Below, piece after piece: positions 47,995 to 57,770 of a stretch of DNA of 64,000 nucleotides (its first letter is position 1; each line of letters opens with the position of its first letter). Position numbers and translations under genes: made by a program. Under the pieces are notes generated by a model. The model worked only from the letters and a program-made list of their open reading frames with translations. It was not told the DNA's origin and did not search any database. The stretch covers positions 7,960-71,959 of the forward strand of contig JBKJNY010000108.1 in NCBI GenBank assembly GCA_046593355.1, given 5' to 3'. Origin of the DNA: SXOA01 sp046593355. Its GTDB lineage: Bacteria > Planctomycetota > Planctomycetia > Pirellulales > Pirellulaceae.

Positions 47995-50900
47995 GTTCTG
48001 CAACTGTCAAAATGAATCCATTTCCCGGACTGCGACCTTTCACTCAGGAAGAAGACTACCTGTTCTTCGGCCGCGAAGAACAGACGATTGAACTGTTACA
48101 GCGGCTGGGCAGCAACCGCTTCGTGGCGGTCGTGGGAACTTCGGGCAGCGGCAAGTCGTCGCTGGTCCGCTGCGGACTGTTGTCGGAACTGCTGGGGGGC
48201 AAGATGCTCGGGGCCGGTGCCTCGTGGGAGATCGCCGTCACGCATCCCGGCGGGAATCCGCTGGCGCTGTTGACCGATGCGCTGCTGGAGGCCGATCTCT
48301 ACGATCGCAAGGAAGAACATGCCCGCGAAAATCTGCTGGCTACCCTGAGCCGCAGTCACTTCGGCCTGGTCGAAGCGATCAAACAGGCCGGCCTGGGCGA
48401 GGGGACCAACTTTCTGTTGGTCGTCGACCAGTTCGAAGAGATTTTCCGTTTCCACGAAGCCGGCCAAAGGCAGCAGGAAGTTGCCAACGAGTTCGTCAGC
48501 TTGCTGTTGGAAGCGGCTGTACAGAAGGAAGTCTCGATCTACGTCGTGCTGACCATGCGTTCCGACTTCATTGGCGAATGCGGTCAGTTTGAAGGTCTGG
48601 CCGAGATGGTCAATCGGGGGGAGTTCCTGATTCCGCGGCTGACTCGAGAACAGTACAAGCGCGTCATCGAAGGGCCGATCAAGGTCGCCGGCGGACAGAT
48701 CGCGCCGCGGCTGCTGCAGCGGCTTTTGAACGATTTGGGCCAGCAGGCGGACCAGCTCCCCTGTCTGCAGCATGCCCTGATGCGCACCTGGAACGTCTGG
48801 ACCGGAAACGGGGACACCGAGGCGCTCGATCTCGACGACTACCAGCGGGTCGGCAAGATGTCGCAGGCTCTGTCGCTGCACGCCGACGAGATCTACGAGT
48901 CGCTGGCCAGTGATCGCCAGCGCGAATTGTGCCAGGGAATCTTTCAGGCGCTGACGGTCGAGGAATCGAACAGCCGTGGCATTCGCCGTCCGCAGCGGCT
49001 GGGTCGTCTGTGTCAGATTCTGGAGGTTCCGGCCGACGAGTTGCTGCCGATCATCGACGCCTACCGGCAAAGCGGCGTCACGTTCTTGATGCCGTCGCCC
49101 GAGGTCGAGCTGACCGACCAGACGATCATCGATATTTCTCACGAAAGCCTGATGCGTGTCTGGACCCGGCTGCGGCAGTGGGTCGAGGAAGAAACTCAGG
49201 CCGCCGGCATCTACCACCGCCTGTCGGAAAGTGCGGCGCTGCACGAACTGGGCAAAGCCGGTCTGTATCGCGATCCGGAACTGGGCATTGCGCTGGCATG
49301 GCGGGAATCCAAACGGCCCAACGCCGCCTGGGCCGAGCGTTACCGCCCGGGTTTCCTTCACGCCATGGAGTTCCTGGATGCCAGCCAGCAGGCCCACTTG
49401 GCCGTAGAGCAGGAGCACGAAGCCGCGCGGCAACGCGAGCTGGAACATGCTCGCACGCTGGCGTCAGCCGAACGTGCGCGAGCCGAAACGGAAACTCGCT
49501 CCGCCCGCCGCTTGCGAGTGCTGCTGGCCGGCACGGCCGTCGTCGCCGTGATCGCCGTTGGTGCGTCTCTCGTGGCCTTCAAGTTCTGGCGCGATGCGGA
49601 TGCCGCTAAGCAAACGGCAGTGCTGGCTAAACAGGCGGCGGAGCAAAGTGAGAAGTCCGCCAAGCAGAGTGCGGCCACCGCCAAATCGGAGGCGAAACGA
49701 GCGACCATTCAAGAAACAGCGGCCAAAGCAGCCCGCGGCGATTCCGAAGAGAACCTGGCTCGCGCCCGGGGCGCGATTGACGATTACATGACCAAGGTTT
49801 CCGAGAGTCAGTTGCTCTCCACGCCGGGCTTGCAGCCGCTGCGGGCGGAATTGCTGGCGTCGGCCAGCCAGTTCTATGAGGACATTCTCAAGAAGGACCC
49901 CAAAAACCCCGATTTGCAGGCCGGTCTGGCCGCTGCCTTTTACCGCGTGGGGTTCGTCCGCTTTGACACCGGCGATCGCGATCAGTCCGCGCAAGCGATG
50001 GAGCGAGCGGCTCAGTTTTACACGTCGGCCCTGGCAATTCAGCCCGCCAACGCCGAACTGAAGCATGGCCTGGCCAATTGCTGGTTCATGCTGGGGGTGA
50101 TCAAAATGTTGAACCGCGATTCGACCAGATCCAATGAGTCCGCCAAACAGGCCGCTCAAATCTGGGAGGAATTGATCCAGGGGGGCGGGAAGGACCTCCG
50201 TTTCCAAAAGGAGCTGGCCCGCGCTTACAACCTCATCGGCATCAATTATTCCAATGTACGGACGCAAGAAGAGTCTTTCCTGGCCTACCGAAAATCGTTG
50301 TCGATCCGCTTGACGTTGATCTCGGAACATCCCGACGACGTGCAGCTCATCCATGGCCTGGCGGAGTCGTTCAGCAACATCTCTTCCCTTGTCGCCGATC
50401 CGAAATTGCGGTTGCAGATGCACTTGCGGAGCATCGACTATGCGGAGCGCGCCCAGCAACTGCGGCCGCAAAACGTGGAGTACGCCATGGACCTGTCGGG
50501 GTTTTATACCAGCACCGCACAAATATTGGCGTCCCAGGGCCGAAACGCCGAAGCGCAGAATTTGTCTCGGCGGAACCTGGACCACGTCGCCAGGTTCATT
50601 CGGAAAAATCCGAGCGTGCCGGACATGCGGCGGTTGCTCCCGAGCGCGATTGCTCTCTTGGGCCAGTCGTCGAACGCGGACGCGGAAGCCCAGGCGGCCT
50701 TGATTCGTGATTGCGCCAAAATGTCCGCGGAATTGCCCAAGGAAACACCGGAGGATCATTACATCGACGCGCAAGCGCAGGCGATGTGCGCGATGCTTGT
50801 CAGGCAGTCGACGGCATCCGCAGTCCCGCCCATGGCGCAGCAGCCGGCCGGTGATGGAAAAAAGGCTGGGGGTGATCCGGCGCTGGCGGCGCTGAGTCGC

Positions 50901-53900
50901 GACGAATTGGGACAGAAGATGGCTGCTCAGCTTCAGCAGGGCTTCCAATTGATGCAACAGAACCAACCTGCAGCGGGGTACAAGAGCTTTCAAGAGTCGG
51001 CCAAATACGCCCGCGAATTGCGGCGGCGATTCCCGGTCCTTTCGCCGCCAGAGCAGGCCGCGCTGGGCAGCGTGTTTTATAACAACGCTTGTGCGCTGGC
51101 ATTGGGAGGTAATCCGAGCGCGGCGCTCTCGTCGCTCCAGGAAGCCGTCAGCGCCGGCTTTGCGGACACCAGTCAGCTCGACAGCGACTCCGATCTGGCC
51201 ACGGTTCGCTCGTTGCCCGAATTCAAGGCTTGGCGAAAGGAAATGGTCGCAGTGGCCGCTCGCCATCAGATTGCGGCCACTAAGGATAGTAATGAGCTCC
51301 TCGATCAGGGGATTAAAGCCCTCGAGCTGGCGATCACCGCCGGCTTTAAGGATGTGCAGCGACTGGAGCAAGACCCCGCTCTGGCTCCGCTACGACAACA
51401 TGCACAGTTTCCCAAGCTGGTGGCTCAATTGAAAGAGGCCGGCGGCAAAGTCGCGGTTGTGGCTGCTCCAGCAACAGGCGAACGGACCGCCAGCGGCTCC
51501 GAGTTGGCTCAGTTTAATGAGGATCGGGCCACCGGCTATCAGGCCTTCGGCATCATCGAAATCAGTCTCAACCGCACCGAGCAGGCGGGCAAATCGCTCG
51601 ATCAGGCGCTGGCCTTGCGCCAGACTCTGGCCGCGGCAGCTCCGGAAGACAAACAGATTCAGGCCGATCTGGCCGGGATGAGGAACGCACTGGCCAGTCT
51701 GTACTGGAACACCGGCCGCCTGGCGAAAGCCCGCGAGTTGTTCCAGCAGCGGATCAAGGATTTGGAGCGGCAGGTGCAGGGGAACTCCGGCGATCCGGCG
51801 GCTGGTCCGGCCGATGCGACGCAGTTGGCAGCCCTCACCGACCTGGCCGCGGCCGAGCGGGAGTTTGCCGACTCCCTGGCGGGCTCGGGCTTGTGGGACG
51901 AGGCCACGGCCCATTATGCCCAGTCGCTGCAATGGAGCTCGAAGCTCAAGCTCTCCCAGCCAAATCAGGAGTATCAAGAAATCATGGCTCCCATGCTGTG
52001 GCTGCTCACAAGCACTGACCGGTCCTATCCCGCCGCGTGCGAGCGGGCGCTGGCCAAGTATCCCCCCTCCAGTGATTCCGAACTCGTGGCCCGCGTGGCC
52101 CGTCTCTGCGCCTTGTCCCCCAAGGCCGTCGCTGATCTGGCTTCCGTTCTTTCACTGACGGAGAAGGCACAGGGAAGTTGGCATGGCTATACGCTCGGGC
52201 TAGTGCTGTACCGTTTAGGCCGGTTCGAGGAGGCCATTCGCAAGATCGATGACGCCCGGCAGAAGAAACAAATCGTCGGCTTGGGGGTCGAGGAGTTCGT
52301 CCTGGCCATGGCCCATTTCCAGGCCGGCCGCCAGGAACAGGCGCGGTCGATTCTGGCCGCCGTGAATCAGAAGACTCCCGAGACCATGGGAGCCTGGACT
52401 CACTCGCCCCACAACATGCTCGACGTCGACTGGCTGGTGCTCCGCAAGGAAGCCAATCAGTTGATCCACGGCAGCCCGTATGGATTGGACGACCGCCGCC
52501 GTCGCGGTCAGGCGTATACTCAGCTCGGAGACTTCGCTCAGGCGAATGCCGAGTTGACCGCGGTGATCGCGGCGCTGCCCGACGATCCGCACAGCCGCTT
52601 GGCTTTGGCCCGCGTGCTGTGGGAAATTGGACGCAAGGTAGAGGCCATACATGCCCTGGACCAGTCCAGGCAAGCACTGAACGTGAAATGGGCCGCGTCC
52701 ACCGGCGACGTCGAACTCTGGCGAACCTACGCCGAAACGTGCCGCCTGCTCAATCGCCCTGACGATGCCAACGAGGCGTTGCGCCGCGCCGTGTCCGCGC
52801 AGTCGCTGGTGGTGATTAAGGCTTCCGAGCAAAGCAACGAGCGCCGGTTGCTCGTCAAGCTCAATATCGAGCTGATTCAATCTTTGCAGGCCGCCGGGCA
52901 CGCGGCGGAGGCGGCGTCCGCCCGCCAGGAATTGGAGACGCTGCACACCGCCTTTGGCTTCCCGCCAATCATCGACAGTGCGACCGACCTGCTCGCCGAT
53001 TCCGGCTATGGGAACACTGCGCCCGGTCTAACGCTCGCCGCAATCGATCGGCTCATCGCAGCCCGCCAGAAATCCACCGCGGACAACGACCCGGTCAACC
53101 TGAATCTGCTGGGACGGCTTCATCAGCGGCGAGCGGAGGTGCTGCAGGATGACGGACAATCCGAAAAAGATGTCCAGGACGCGATCTCCGCCGCTCGCCA
53201 GCAATACGAGCGGTTACTCGTCGCCGACCCCCACAATGCCGCGGCAGCCGCGGCCCTGGGGGACTTGCTGCTGTCCCGTTCCGGCGTGCCGTGGAAAACT
53301 CTGGAGCCAATCACACTGAGTTCCAAAGCCGGGACGACACTGACGCTCCAGGCGGATGGCTCCATCCTGGCCAGCGGGGTCAACCCCGATCAGGAGACTT
53401 ATACCGTCGTGGCGAAGCCGACGGTATCGGGAATCACTGCGATTCGTCTGGAAACAAAGCCGCATCCGAGTCTTCCCCGAGGCGGATCGGGACGAGATCG
53501 AAGCGGTTCGTTTTACCTGAGCGAGTTCACCGTTGCCGTGGCCCGACCTGGCCAGCCGCCGACCCAGGATCCGCTGCCGATAAGACTACGCAGCGCCGTT
53601 GCCAGTATTCACCGCACCTTGGAAAGCGGGGTTCAGTACCCCATTCAATCAGCCATCGATGGCCAACCCAGTGCTTGGGATCCCTGGCCCGGAGCTTACC
53701 GTCGACAACAGGCGGTCTTTGAGCCTGAGCCAAATCCGGAGAAAATGACCGGAGCGCCCCTGGTCATTCAACTGACCAGCACCGGCACGGCGGGCAGGCG
53801 GCCGACTCTAGGACGTTTTCGCCTGTCTGTCACGGACGACCCGGCCGCATTCGGCCAGGAGGAACAACGCTTCGCGGCCCTGAAGCTCGCCGATCCCTGG

Positions 53901-56291
53901 GCGAAGCTCGGAACGGCCTATGCGCTGAACGGTCAGGCGGTGAAAGGGGCGGAAGCGTTTGCCAAGGGTCTCGACAAGGCCGCCGATGGCGTGGCGAAAA
54001 CGCTAATTATGAAGTCGGTGGTTCAGCACGCCGAGGTCCTCCAAGAATTCCTCAAGCTCCGTCCCGAGGAACCCTGGCTGCTCGCGGAAATGGCCAGGCT
54101 GCACGCCGCGCGAGGCGAATCCGAACAGGCTGCCGCGGCCCGGGACAAAGCTCGTGCGCTCTTCGAACAACAACTGGCGAAGGCGCCGGAAAACACCAGC
54201 CTGATGCACGCGCTTGCCGACATTCTGCTGGAGACCGCTGGGCCAAAATGGACGGCGCTGATCCCAACAGAGATGAACTCGGCAGGGGGCGAAAAGCTGA
54301 CAGCCGAAAAAGACGGCAGCATTTTCGTCAGCGGCCCGAACCCGGAACGGGCTGTGTACACGTTGAATCTGCGGACCGATCTGCCGGCCCTGACCGCCAT
54401 CCGCCTCGAGACCCTGCTTGACGCACGACTTCCCCAGGGAGGGGCCGGCCGCTTCCCCGGAAATGGCAACTTCCATCTGGCGGAATTGACCGCCGCCATC
54501 GTATCCGGCAACGTGGACGGCAAACCTACGCCGATTGAAATCTCCTCGGCAATGGTGGACGATCAGGGGAGCACTCAATACAATTCCACAAACATCATCG
54601 ACGGCAACCCCAATACCTACTGGGACACCCATCCCAGACACCTGCGAAATCACTGGGTGGTTCTCGGTTTGAAGGCACCGGCGAAAATCAACGGCGGCTC
54701 CGTGAGCATCACGCTGGACAAGGGGATCACACCCTGGGGCCAGCATGGCCTGGGCCACTTTCGCCTTTCCGTCACGGATGCGCCCGGTGCCTACGAGCGC
54801 GAGGAACAGCGGCTCGCGGCCCTGAAGTTCACCGATCCTTGGACAAAGCTCGGAGCGGCTTACGTCCTGGCCGGCAAAACCGAGCTGGCGGCCGATCTGC
54901 TGGCGAAGTCGGGGGAGAAAGAGGGGCTCGCCGCGTGGCTGGAAAGCAATTTCGCGTTTGACAGCGTATTCGATTTACTGAAAGACAAGCACCCTGACTT
55001 GTACGCCAGATTCCTTCCCGGCTCCGCCAACGCCGCGGCTGAACGGGGTCAGGTTGACCAGGCGCGAACCCTCTACGATCGGCTCGCCAAGTTGCAGCCG
55101 GAGAATGGGCTGTGGAAGGAGCGGATCGCGCAGCTCCAACCGGGTGTGCTCGCCGTCTGGAATTTCGATCTGGGCCCCGGACAATGGGGAACCTCCCATA
55201 ATTGTGACCTCTCGGTGAAGGACGGCGTGCTCACCGCGTTAACAACCGGCGACGATCCGAACTTCATGTCGCCGGCCAGCGGTCTCGCAGGGGGCAAGGC
55301 AATCGTGTTGCGGTATCGCACCGACCAGGCCTTTACGATGCAGGTCTTCTGGGCCGATTCGTCGGGTGGCCTCGACGAATCCCGTCATTTGGACTACCCA
55401 ATCCCGGCGTCCTCAGGCGAATGGGCGGAAATCACACTGCCTTTCTGGTGTCAGGGGATACTGAACACTCTGCGTCTGGATCCCAATACCGCAAGCGAGC
55501 ATCCGCTGGACATCGATTCCATCGTGTTGCGGAATCTCGAGCCCGCCGAAGCCTGGAGTGTGGCCGATTGGATGCGGGTCATCCAGCAACAACCGAGCAT
55601 GGCGCAGACCGCCTTCGATCACTTCAAGCAGGCCGAACGCTGGAACGAGGCGGCCGAATTTGGCCTGCAACTCGTCCAACAGCAGCCGGATGACACGCTG
55701 ATGTGGCTACGGATCGCTCCGGTTCTGGTTTTGGCCGAAGATCAGGCGGCCTATTCGGGATTCTGTGGTCGCATGGTGCAGCACTTTTCGGAATCAAAAC
55801 TCCCTGAAACCGCCGAGCGGGTCATCAAGGCTTCTCTGTTGCGAGCCAACTCCATCGACTTCGCGAAACTTCCAGGGGACATGTTTGCCAAATCGCTGGA
55901 CGACGGAACTGTGCCGGATTGGCTTCCGCCGTGGGGCTGGGGCACCCGCGCCCTGCTGGCCTACCGCGGCGGCGATGCCGAGTCGGCGGTGAAGTACGTG
56001 GCCAAATCCGAGGAATTCAAGCCCGCCGAACCTGCCCACGCCCTGAACCTGGCCGTCCGCGCCATGGCCCAGCATCAGCTCGGCCAAGCGGACGAAGCCC
56101 GGACTGCTCTCGACGAGGCTTCGCAACTCATCACCCGCCTGCAAGCCGACGACAAGAACAAAGGCCATCACGACCTGTTCATCGCCCAGATCCTGCTCCG
56201 CGAAGCCGAGGCCCTGATCAACGGCAAACCCAAACCGAAGCCCGCGAGTGACCAACCTGCCCCGCAACCTTCGCCCAACAAGGAGAAATGA
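47991..56291 (+). CDS. Giant membrane STAND NTPase with TPR and discoidin-like modules
   Basis: 2,766 residues from ATG 47991 (GGGAGG 7 nt upstream; GTG 47985 is an alternative). Residues 1-500 are an nSTAND1 ATPase: FPGLRPFTQEEDYLFFGREE, Walker A GTSGSGKSS, Walker B FLLVVDQFEE, sensor-like MRSDFIGECG. A coiled coil and one membrane helix (about 510-530, VLLAGTAVVAVIAVGASLVA) follow. The remaining 2,230 residues are TPR arrays (about 600-1760), two copies of a discoidin/F5-8C-like domain (about 1760-1970 and 2080-2285, each with RLETxxxxxLPxGGxGR and FRLSVTD), a jelly-roll module (about 2383-2518) and C-terminal TPRs. It is translationally coupled to the kinase-TIR gene. The topology puts TPRs outside if the helix is real. 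Confidence 0.88.
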   Translation: MSSATVKMNPFPGLRPFTQEEDYLFFGREEQTIELLQRLGSNRFVAVVGTSGSGKSSLVRCGLLSELLGGKMLGAGASWEIAVTHPGGNPLALLTDALLEADLYDRKEEHARENLLATLSRSHFGLVEAIKQAGLGEGTNFLLVVDQFEEIFRFHEAGQRQQEVANEFVSLLLEAAVQKEVSIYVVLTMRSDFIGECGQFEGLAEMVNRGEFLIPRLTREQYKRVIEGPIKVAGGQIAPRLLQRLLNDLGQQADQLPCLQHALMRTWNVWTGNGDTEALDLDDYQRVGKMSQALSLHADEIYESLASDRQRELCQGIFQALTVEESNSRGIRRPQRLGRLCQILEVPADELLPIIDAYRQSGVTFLMPSPEVELTDQTIIDISHESLMRVWTRLRQWVEEETQAAGIYHRLSESAALHELGKAGLYRDPELGIALAWRESKRPNAAWAERYRPGFLHAMEFLDASQQAHLAVEQEHEAARQRELEHARTLASAERARAETETRSARRLRVLLAGTAVVAVIAVGASLVAFKFWRDADAAKQTAVLAKQAAEQSEKSAKQSAATAKSEAKRATIQETAAKAARGDSEENLARARGAIDDYMTKVSESQLLSTPGLQPLRAELLASASQFYEDILKKDPKNPDLQAGLAAAFYRVGFVRFDTGDRDQSAQAMERAAQFYTSALAIQPANAELKHGLANCWFMLGVIKMLNRDSTRSNESAKQAAQIWEELIQGGGKDLRFQKELARAYNLIGINYSNVRTQEESFLAYRKSLSIRLTLISEHPDDVQLIHGLAESFSNISSLVADPKLRLQMHLRSIDYAERAQQLRPQNVEYAMDLSGFYTSTAQILASQGRNAEAQNLSRRNLDHVARFIRKNPSVPDMRRLLPSAIALLGQSSNADAEAQAALIRDCAKMSAELPKETPEDHYIDAQAQAMCAMLVRQSTASAVPPMAQQPAGDGKKAGGDPALAALSRDELGQKMAAQLQQGFQLMQQNQPAAGYKSFQESAKYARELRRRFPVLSPPEQAALGSVFYNNACALALGGNPSAALSSLQEAVSAGFADTSQLDSDSDLATVRSLPEFKAWRKEMVAVAARHQIAATKDSNELLDQGIKALELAITAGFKDVQRLEQDPALAPLRQHAQFPKLVAQLKEAGGKVAVVAAPATGERTASGSELAQFNEDRATGYQAFGIIEISLNRTEQAGKSLDQALALRQTLAAAAPEDKQIQADLAGMRNALASLYWNTGRLAKARELFQQRIKDLERQVQGNSGDPAAGPADATQLAALTDLAAAEREFADSLAGSGLWDEATAHYAQSLQWSSKLKLSQPNQEYQEIMAPMLWLLTSTDRSYPAACERALAKYPPSSDSELVARVARLCALSPKAVADLASVLSLTEKAQGSWHGYTLGLVLYRLGRFEEAIRKIDDARQKKQIVGLGVEEFVLAMAHFQAGRQEQARSILAAVNQKTPETMGAWTHSPHNMLDVDWLVLRKEANQLIHGSPYGLDDRRRRGQAYTQLGDFAQANAELTAVIAALPDDPHSRLALARVLWEIGRKVEAIHALDQSRQALNVKWAASTGDVELWRTYAETCRLLNRPDDANEALRRAVSAQSLVVIKASEQSNERRLLVKLNIELIQSLQAAGHAAEAASARQELETLHTAFGFPPIIDSATDLLADSGYGNTAPGLTLAAIDRLIAARQKSTADNDPVNLNLLGRLHQRRAEVLQDDGQSEKDVQDAISAARQQYERLLVADPHNAAAAAALGDLLLSRSGVPWKTLEPITLSSKAGTTLTLQADGSILASGVNPDQETYTVVAKPTVSGITAIRLETKPHPSLPRGGSGRDRSGSFYLSEFTVAVARPGQPPTQDPLPIRLRSAVASIHRTLESGVQYPIQSAIDGQPSAWDPWPGAYRRQQAVFEPEPNPEKMTGAPLVIQLTSTGTAGRRPTLGRFRLSVTDDPAAFGQEEQRFAALKLADPWAKLGTAYALNGQAVKGAEAFAKGLDKAADGVAKTLIMKSVVQHAEVLQEFLKLRPEEPWLLAEMARLHAARGESEQAAAARDKARALFEQQLAKAPENTSLMHALADILLETAGPKWTALIPTEMNSAGGEKLTAEKDGSIFVSGPNPERAVYTLNLRTDLPALTAIRLETLLDARLPQGGAGRFPGNGNFHLAELTAAIVSGNVDGKPTPIEISSAMVDDQGSTQYNSTNIIDGNPNTYWDTHPRHLRNHWVVLGLKAPAKINGGSVSITLDKGITPWGQHGLGHFRLSVTDAPGAYEREEQRLAALKFTDPWTKLGAAYVLAGKTELAADLLAKSGEKEGLAAWLESNFAFDSVFDLLKDKHPDLYARFLPGSANAAAERGQVDQARTLYDRLAKLQPENGLWKERIAQLQPGVLAVWNFDLGPGQWGTSHNCDLSVKDGVLTALTTGDDPNFMSPASGLAGGKAIVLRYRTDQAFTMQVFWADSSGGLDESRHLDYPIPASSGEWAEITLPFWCQGILNTLRLDPNTASEHPLDIDSIVLRNLEPAEAWSVADWMRVIQQQPSMAQTAFDHFKQAERWNEAAEFGLQLVQQQPDDTLMWLRIAPVLVLAEDQAAYSGFCGRMVQHFSESKLPETAERVIKASLLRANSIDFAKLPGDMFAKSLDDGTVPDWLPPWGWGTRALLAYRGGDAESAVKYVAKSEEFKPAEPAHALNLAVRAMAQHQLGQADEARTALDEASQLITRLQADDKNKGHHDLFIAQILLREAEALINGKPKPKPASDQPAPQPSPNKEK

Positions 56292-56306
56292 AGCAACTCG
56301 CCGACG

Positions 56307-56380
56307 CGGCTTGCGCGCGCCCCACGGCGGACGACCAACGAGCTACCGCGACGATTCCCGCCGAAGCGTGGGGCAAGCCG
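56307..56380. terminator. Composite hairpin between convergent genes
   Basis: CGGCTTG and CCCCACG (56307-56313, 56320-56326) pair with CGTGGGG and CAAGCCG (56367-56373, 56374-56380); a 6-nt CGCGCG bulge interrupts the left arm. No T-run on either side, so termination activity is uncertain, but its place between convergent STAND and argG genes fits. Confidence 0.4.
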
Positions 56381-56389
56381 GTGGATCGT

Positions 56390-57604
56390 CTAATACTTCC
56401 GCGGCGTGACGCGGCTCTGCACGCGGCCGGGGAGCCCCTGGATGCGGAGGAAGCCTTCGGCGTCGGTCTGGTTGTACGAGCCGCCCCCTTCCATCGTGGC
56501 GATCCCTTCGTCGTAGAGGCTGTTGGGGCTGGTGCGGCTGGCGACTTGCAAGTTGCCTTTGTAGAGATTGAGGGTCACTTCGCCCGTCACGGTTTTCTGG
56601 GCATCGCGAATGAAGGCGAGGAGGGCATCGAATTTGGCATGATACCAGAAGCCGTAGTACACCATTTCGGCGACGACCGGCGAGAGCTGATCGCGCAAAT
56701 GCATCAGATCCCGATCCATCGTGAGCTGCTCGATCACGCGATGGGCCGTGTAGAGAATTGTCATGCCCGGCGCTTCATACACGCCGCGGCTCTTCATGCC
56801 GACAAAGCGGTTCTCGACCACGTCAATTTGCCCGATGCCGTTGCGCCCGCCGATGGTGTTGAGGGTCTTCACGATGTCGAGGGCCCCGAGCTTCTTGCCG
56901 TTCACAGCGACGGGGATGCCCTTGTCGAAGCTGATCGTGACCGGCTCGACCTTGTCCGGCGCTTTTTGCGGCGAAACGGTCATGCCGAACTCCACCGTCT
57001 CCACGCCATTCACCTTCAAGTCTTCCAGCTTTCCCGCTTCGTAACTGATATGCAGACAGTTCTCGTCGCTGCTGTAGGGTTTGGAGACGGAAGCCTTCAC
57101 CGGGATGTTCTTGGCGTTGCAATAGGCGATCAGCTCCGTCCGTCCGGGGAAAGTTTTACGAAACTTCTCCATTCGCCAGGGCGCGATGACTTTGATGGAT
57201 GGGTCGAGCGCCTCAGCTGCTAGTTGAAAGCGGCACTGGTCGTTTCCTTTGCCCGTCGCTCCGTGGGCGTAGGCATTGGCCCCAACTTCGCGGGCGACTT
57301 GCAGGCAGACTTTGGAAATGAGCGGCCGGGCGATGGAGGTACCCAGCAGATAGACCGCTTCGTACTTGGCCTGCCACTGGAGCACCGGAAACGCGAAATC
57401 GCGGCAGAGCTCTTCCTGAGCGTCGACGATGCGGGCACTCTTGGCCCCCCCATTCTTGGCCTTGTTCAAAATGGCCTGGCGGTCCTCGCACGGCTGTCCC
57501 AGGTCCACATAGACGGCGTGGCATTCATAGCCCTCATCTTGCAACCAGCCGAGAATGACGGAAGTATCAAGGCCGCCGGAATATGCGAGGACGCAGGAAG
57601 GCAT
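56390..57604 (-). CDS. argG: Argininosuccinate synthase
   Basis: 404 residues, normal length. ATP-pyrophosphatase P-loop AYSGGLDTSVILGWL at residues 7-21; conserved SARIVDAQEELCRDFAFP, SIARPLISK, AHGATGKGNDQ and FRFQL-like CRFQLAAEAL substrate segments. It joins citrulline and aspartate in arginine synthesis, using ATP. The gene stands alone, so its regulator is not visible. carA in this window feeds the same pathway through carbamoyl phosphate. Confidence 0.97.
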   Translation of the reverse strand: MPSCVLAYSGGLDTSVILGWLQDEGYECHAVYVDLGQPCEDRQAILNKAKNGGAKSARIVDAQEELCRDFAFPVLQWQAKYEAVYLLGTSIARPLISKVCLQVAREVGANAYAHGATGKGNDQCRFQLAAEALDPSIKVIAPWRMEKFRKTFPGRTELIAYCNAKNIPVKASVSKPYSSDENCLHISYEAGKLEDLKVNGVETVEFGMTVSPQKAPDKVEPVTISFDKGIPVAVNGKKLGALDIVKTLNTIGGRNGIGQIDVVENRFVGMKSRGVYEAPGMTILYTAHRVIEQLTMDRDLMHLRDQLSPVVAEMVYYGFWYHAKFDALLAFIRDAQKTVTGEVTLNLYKGNLQVASRTSPNSLYDEGIATMEGGGSYNQTDAEGFLRIQGLPGRVQSRVTPRKY

Positions 57605-57691
57605 GGGGAGGTAGTGGTGAGTGGTGAGTGGTGAGTGAAGCGGCTATTTTCCTCCGCGCTAGTCGCTGTGGCAAGGCGGCGTTAGGATGGG

Positions 57692-57746
57692 TAGTCGCCT
57701 TTCGCTCCGCGAAAGTCGCGTGCTTTCGCGGAGCGAAAGGCGACTA
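57692..57746. repeat. Palindromic repeat family E
   Basis: Perfect 24-bp arms (57692-57715 with 57723-57746; TAGTCGCCTTTCGCTCCGCG outer part) around a 7-nt loop. Ends 24 nt before the larB ATG and occupies most of the divergent argG-larB gap. Confidence 0.88.
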
Positions 57747-57770
57747 TCTCTCGCTGACTAGGACGGAGAA

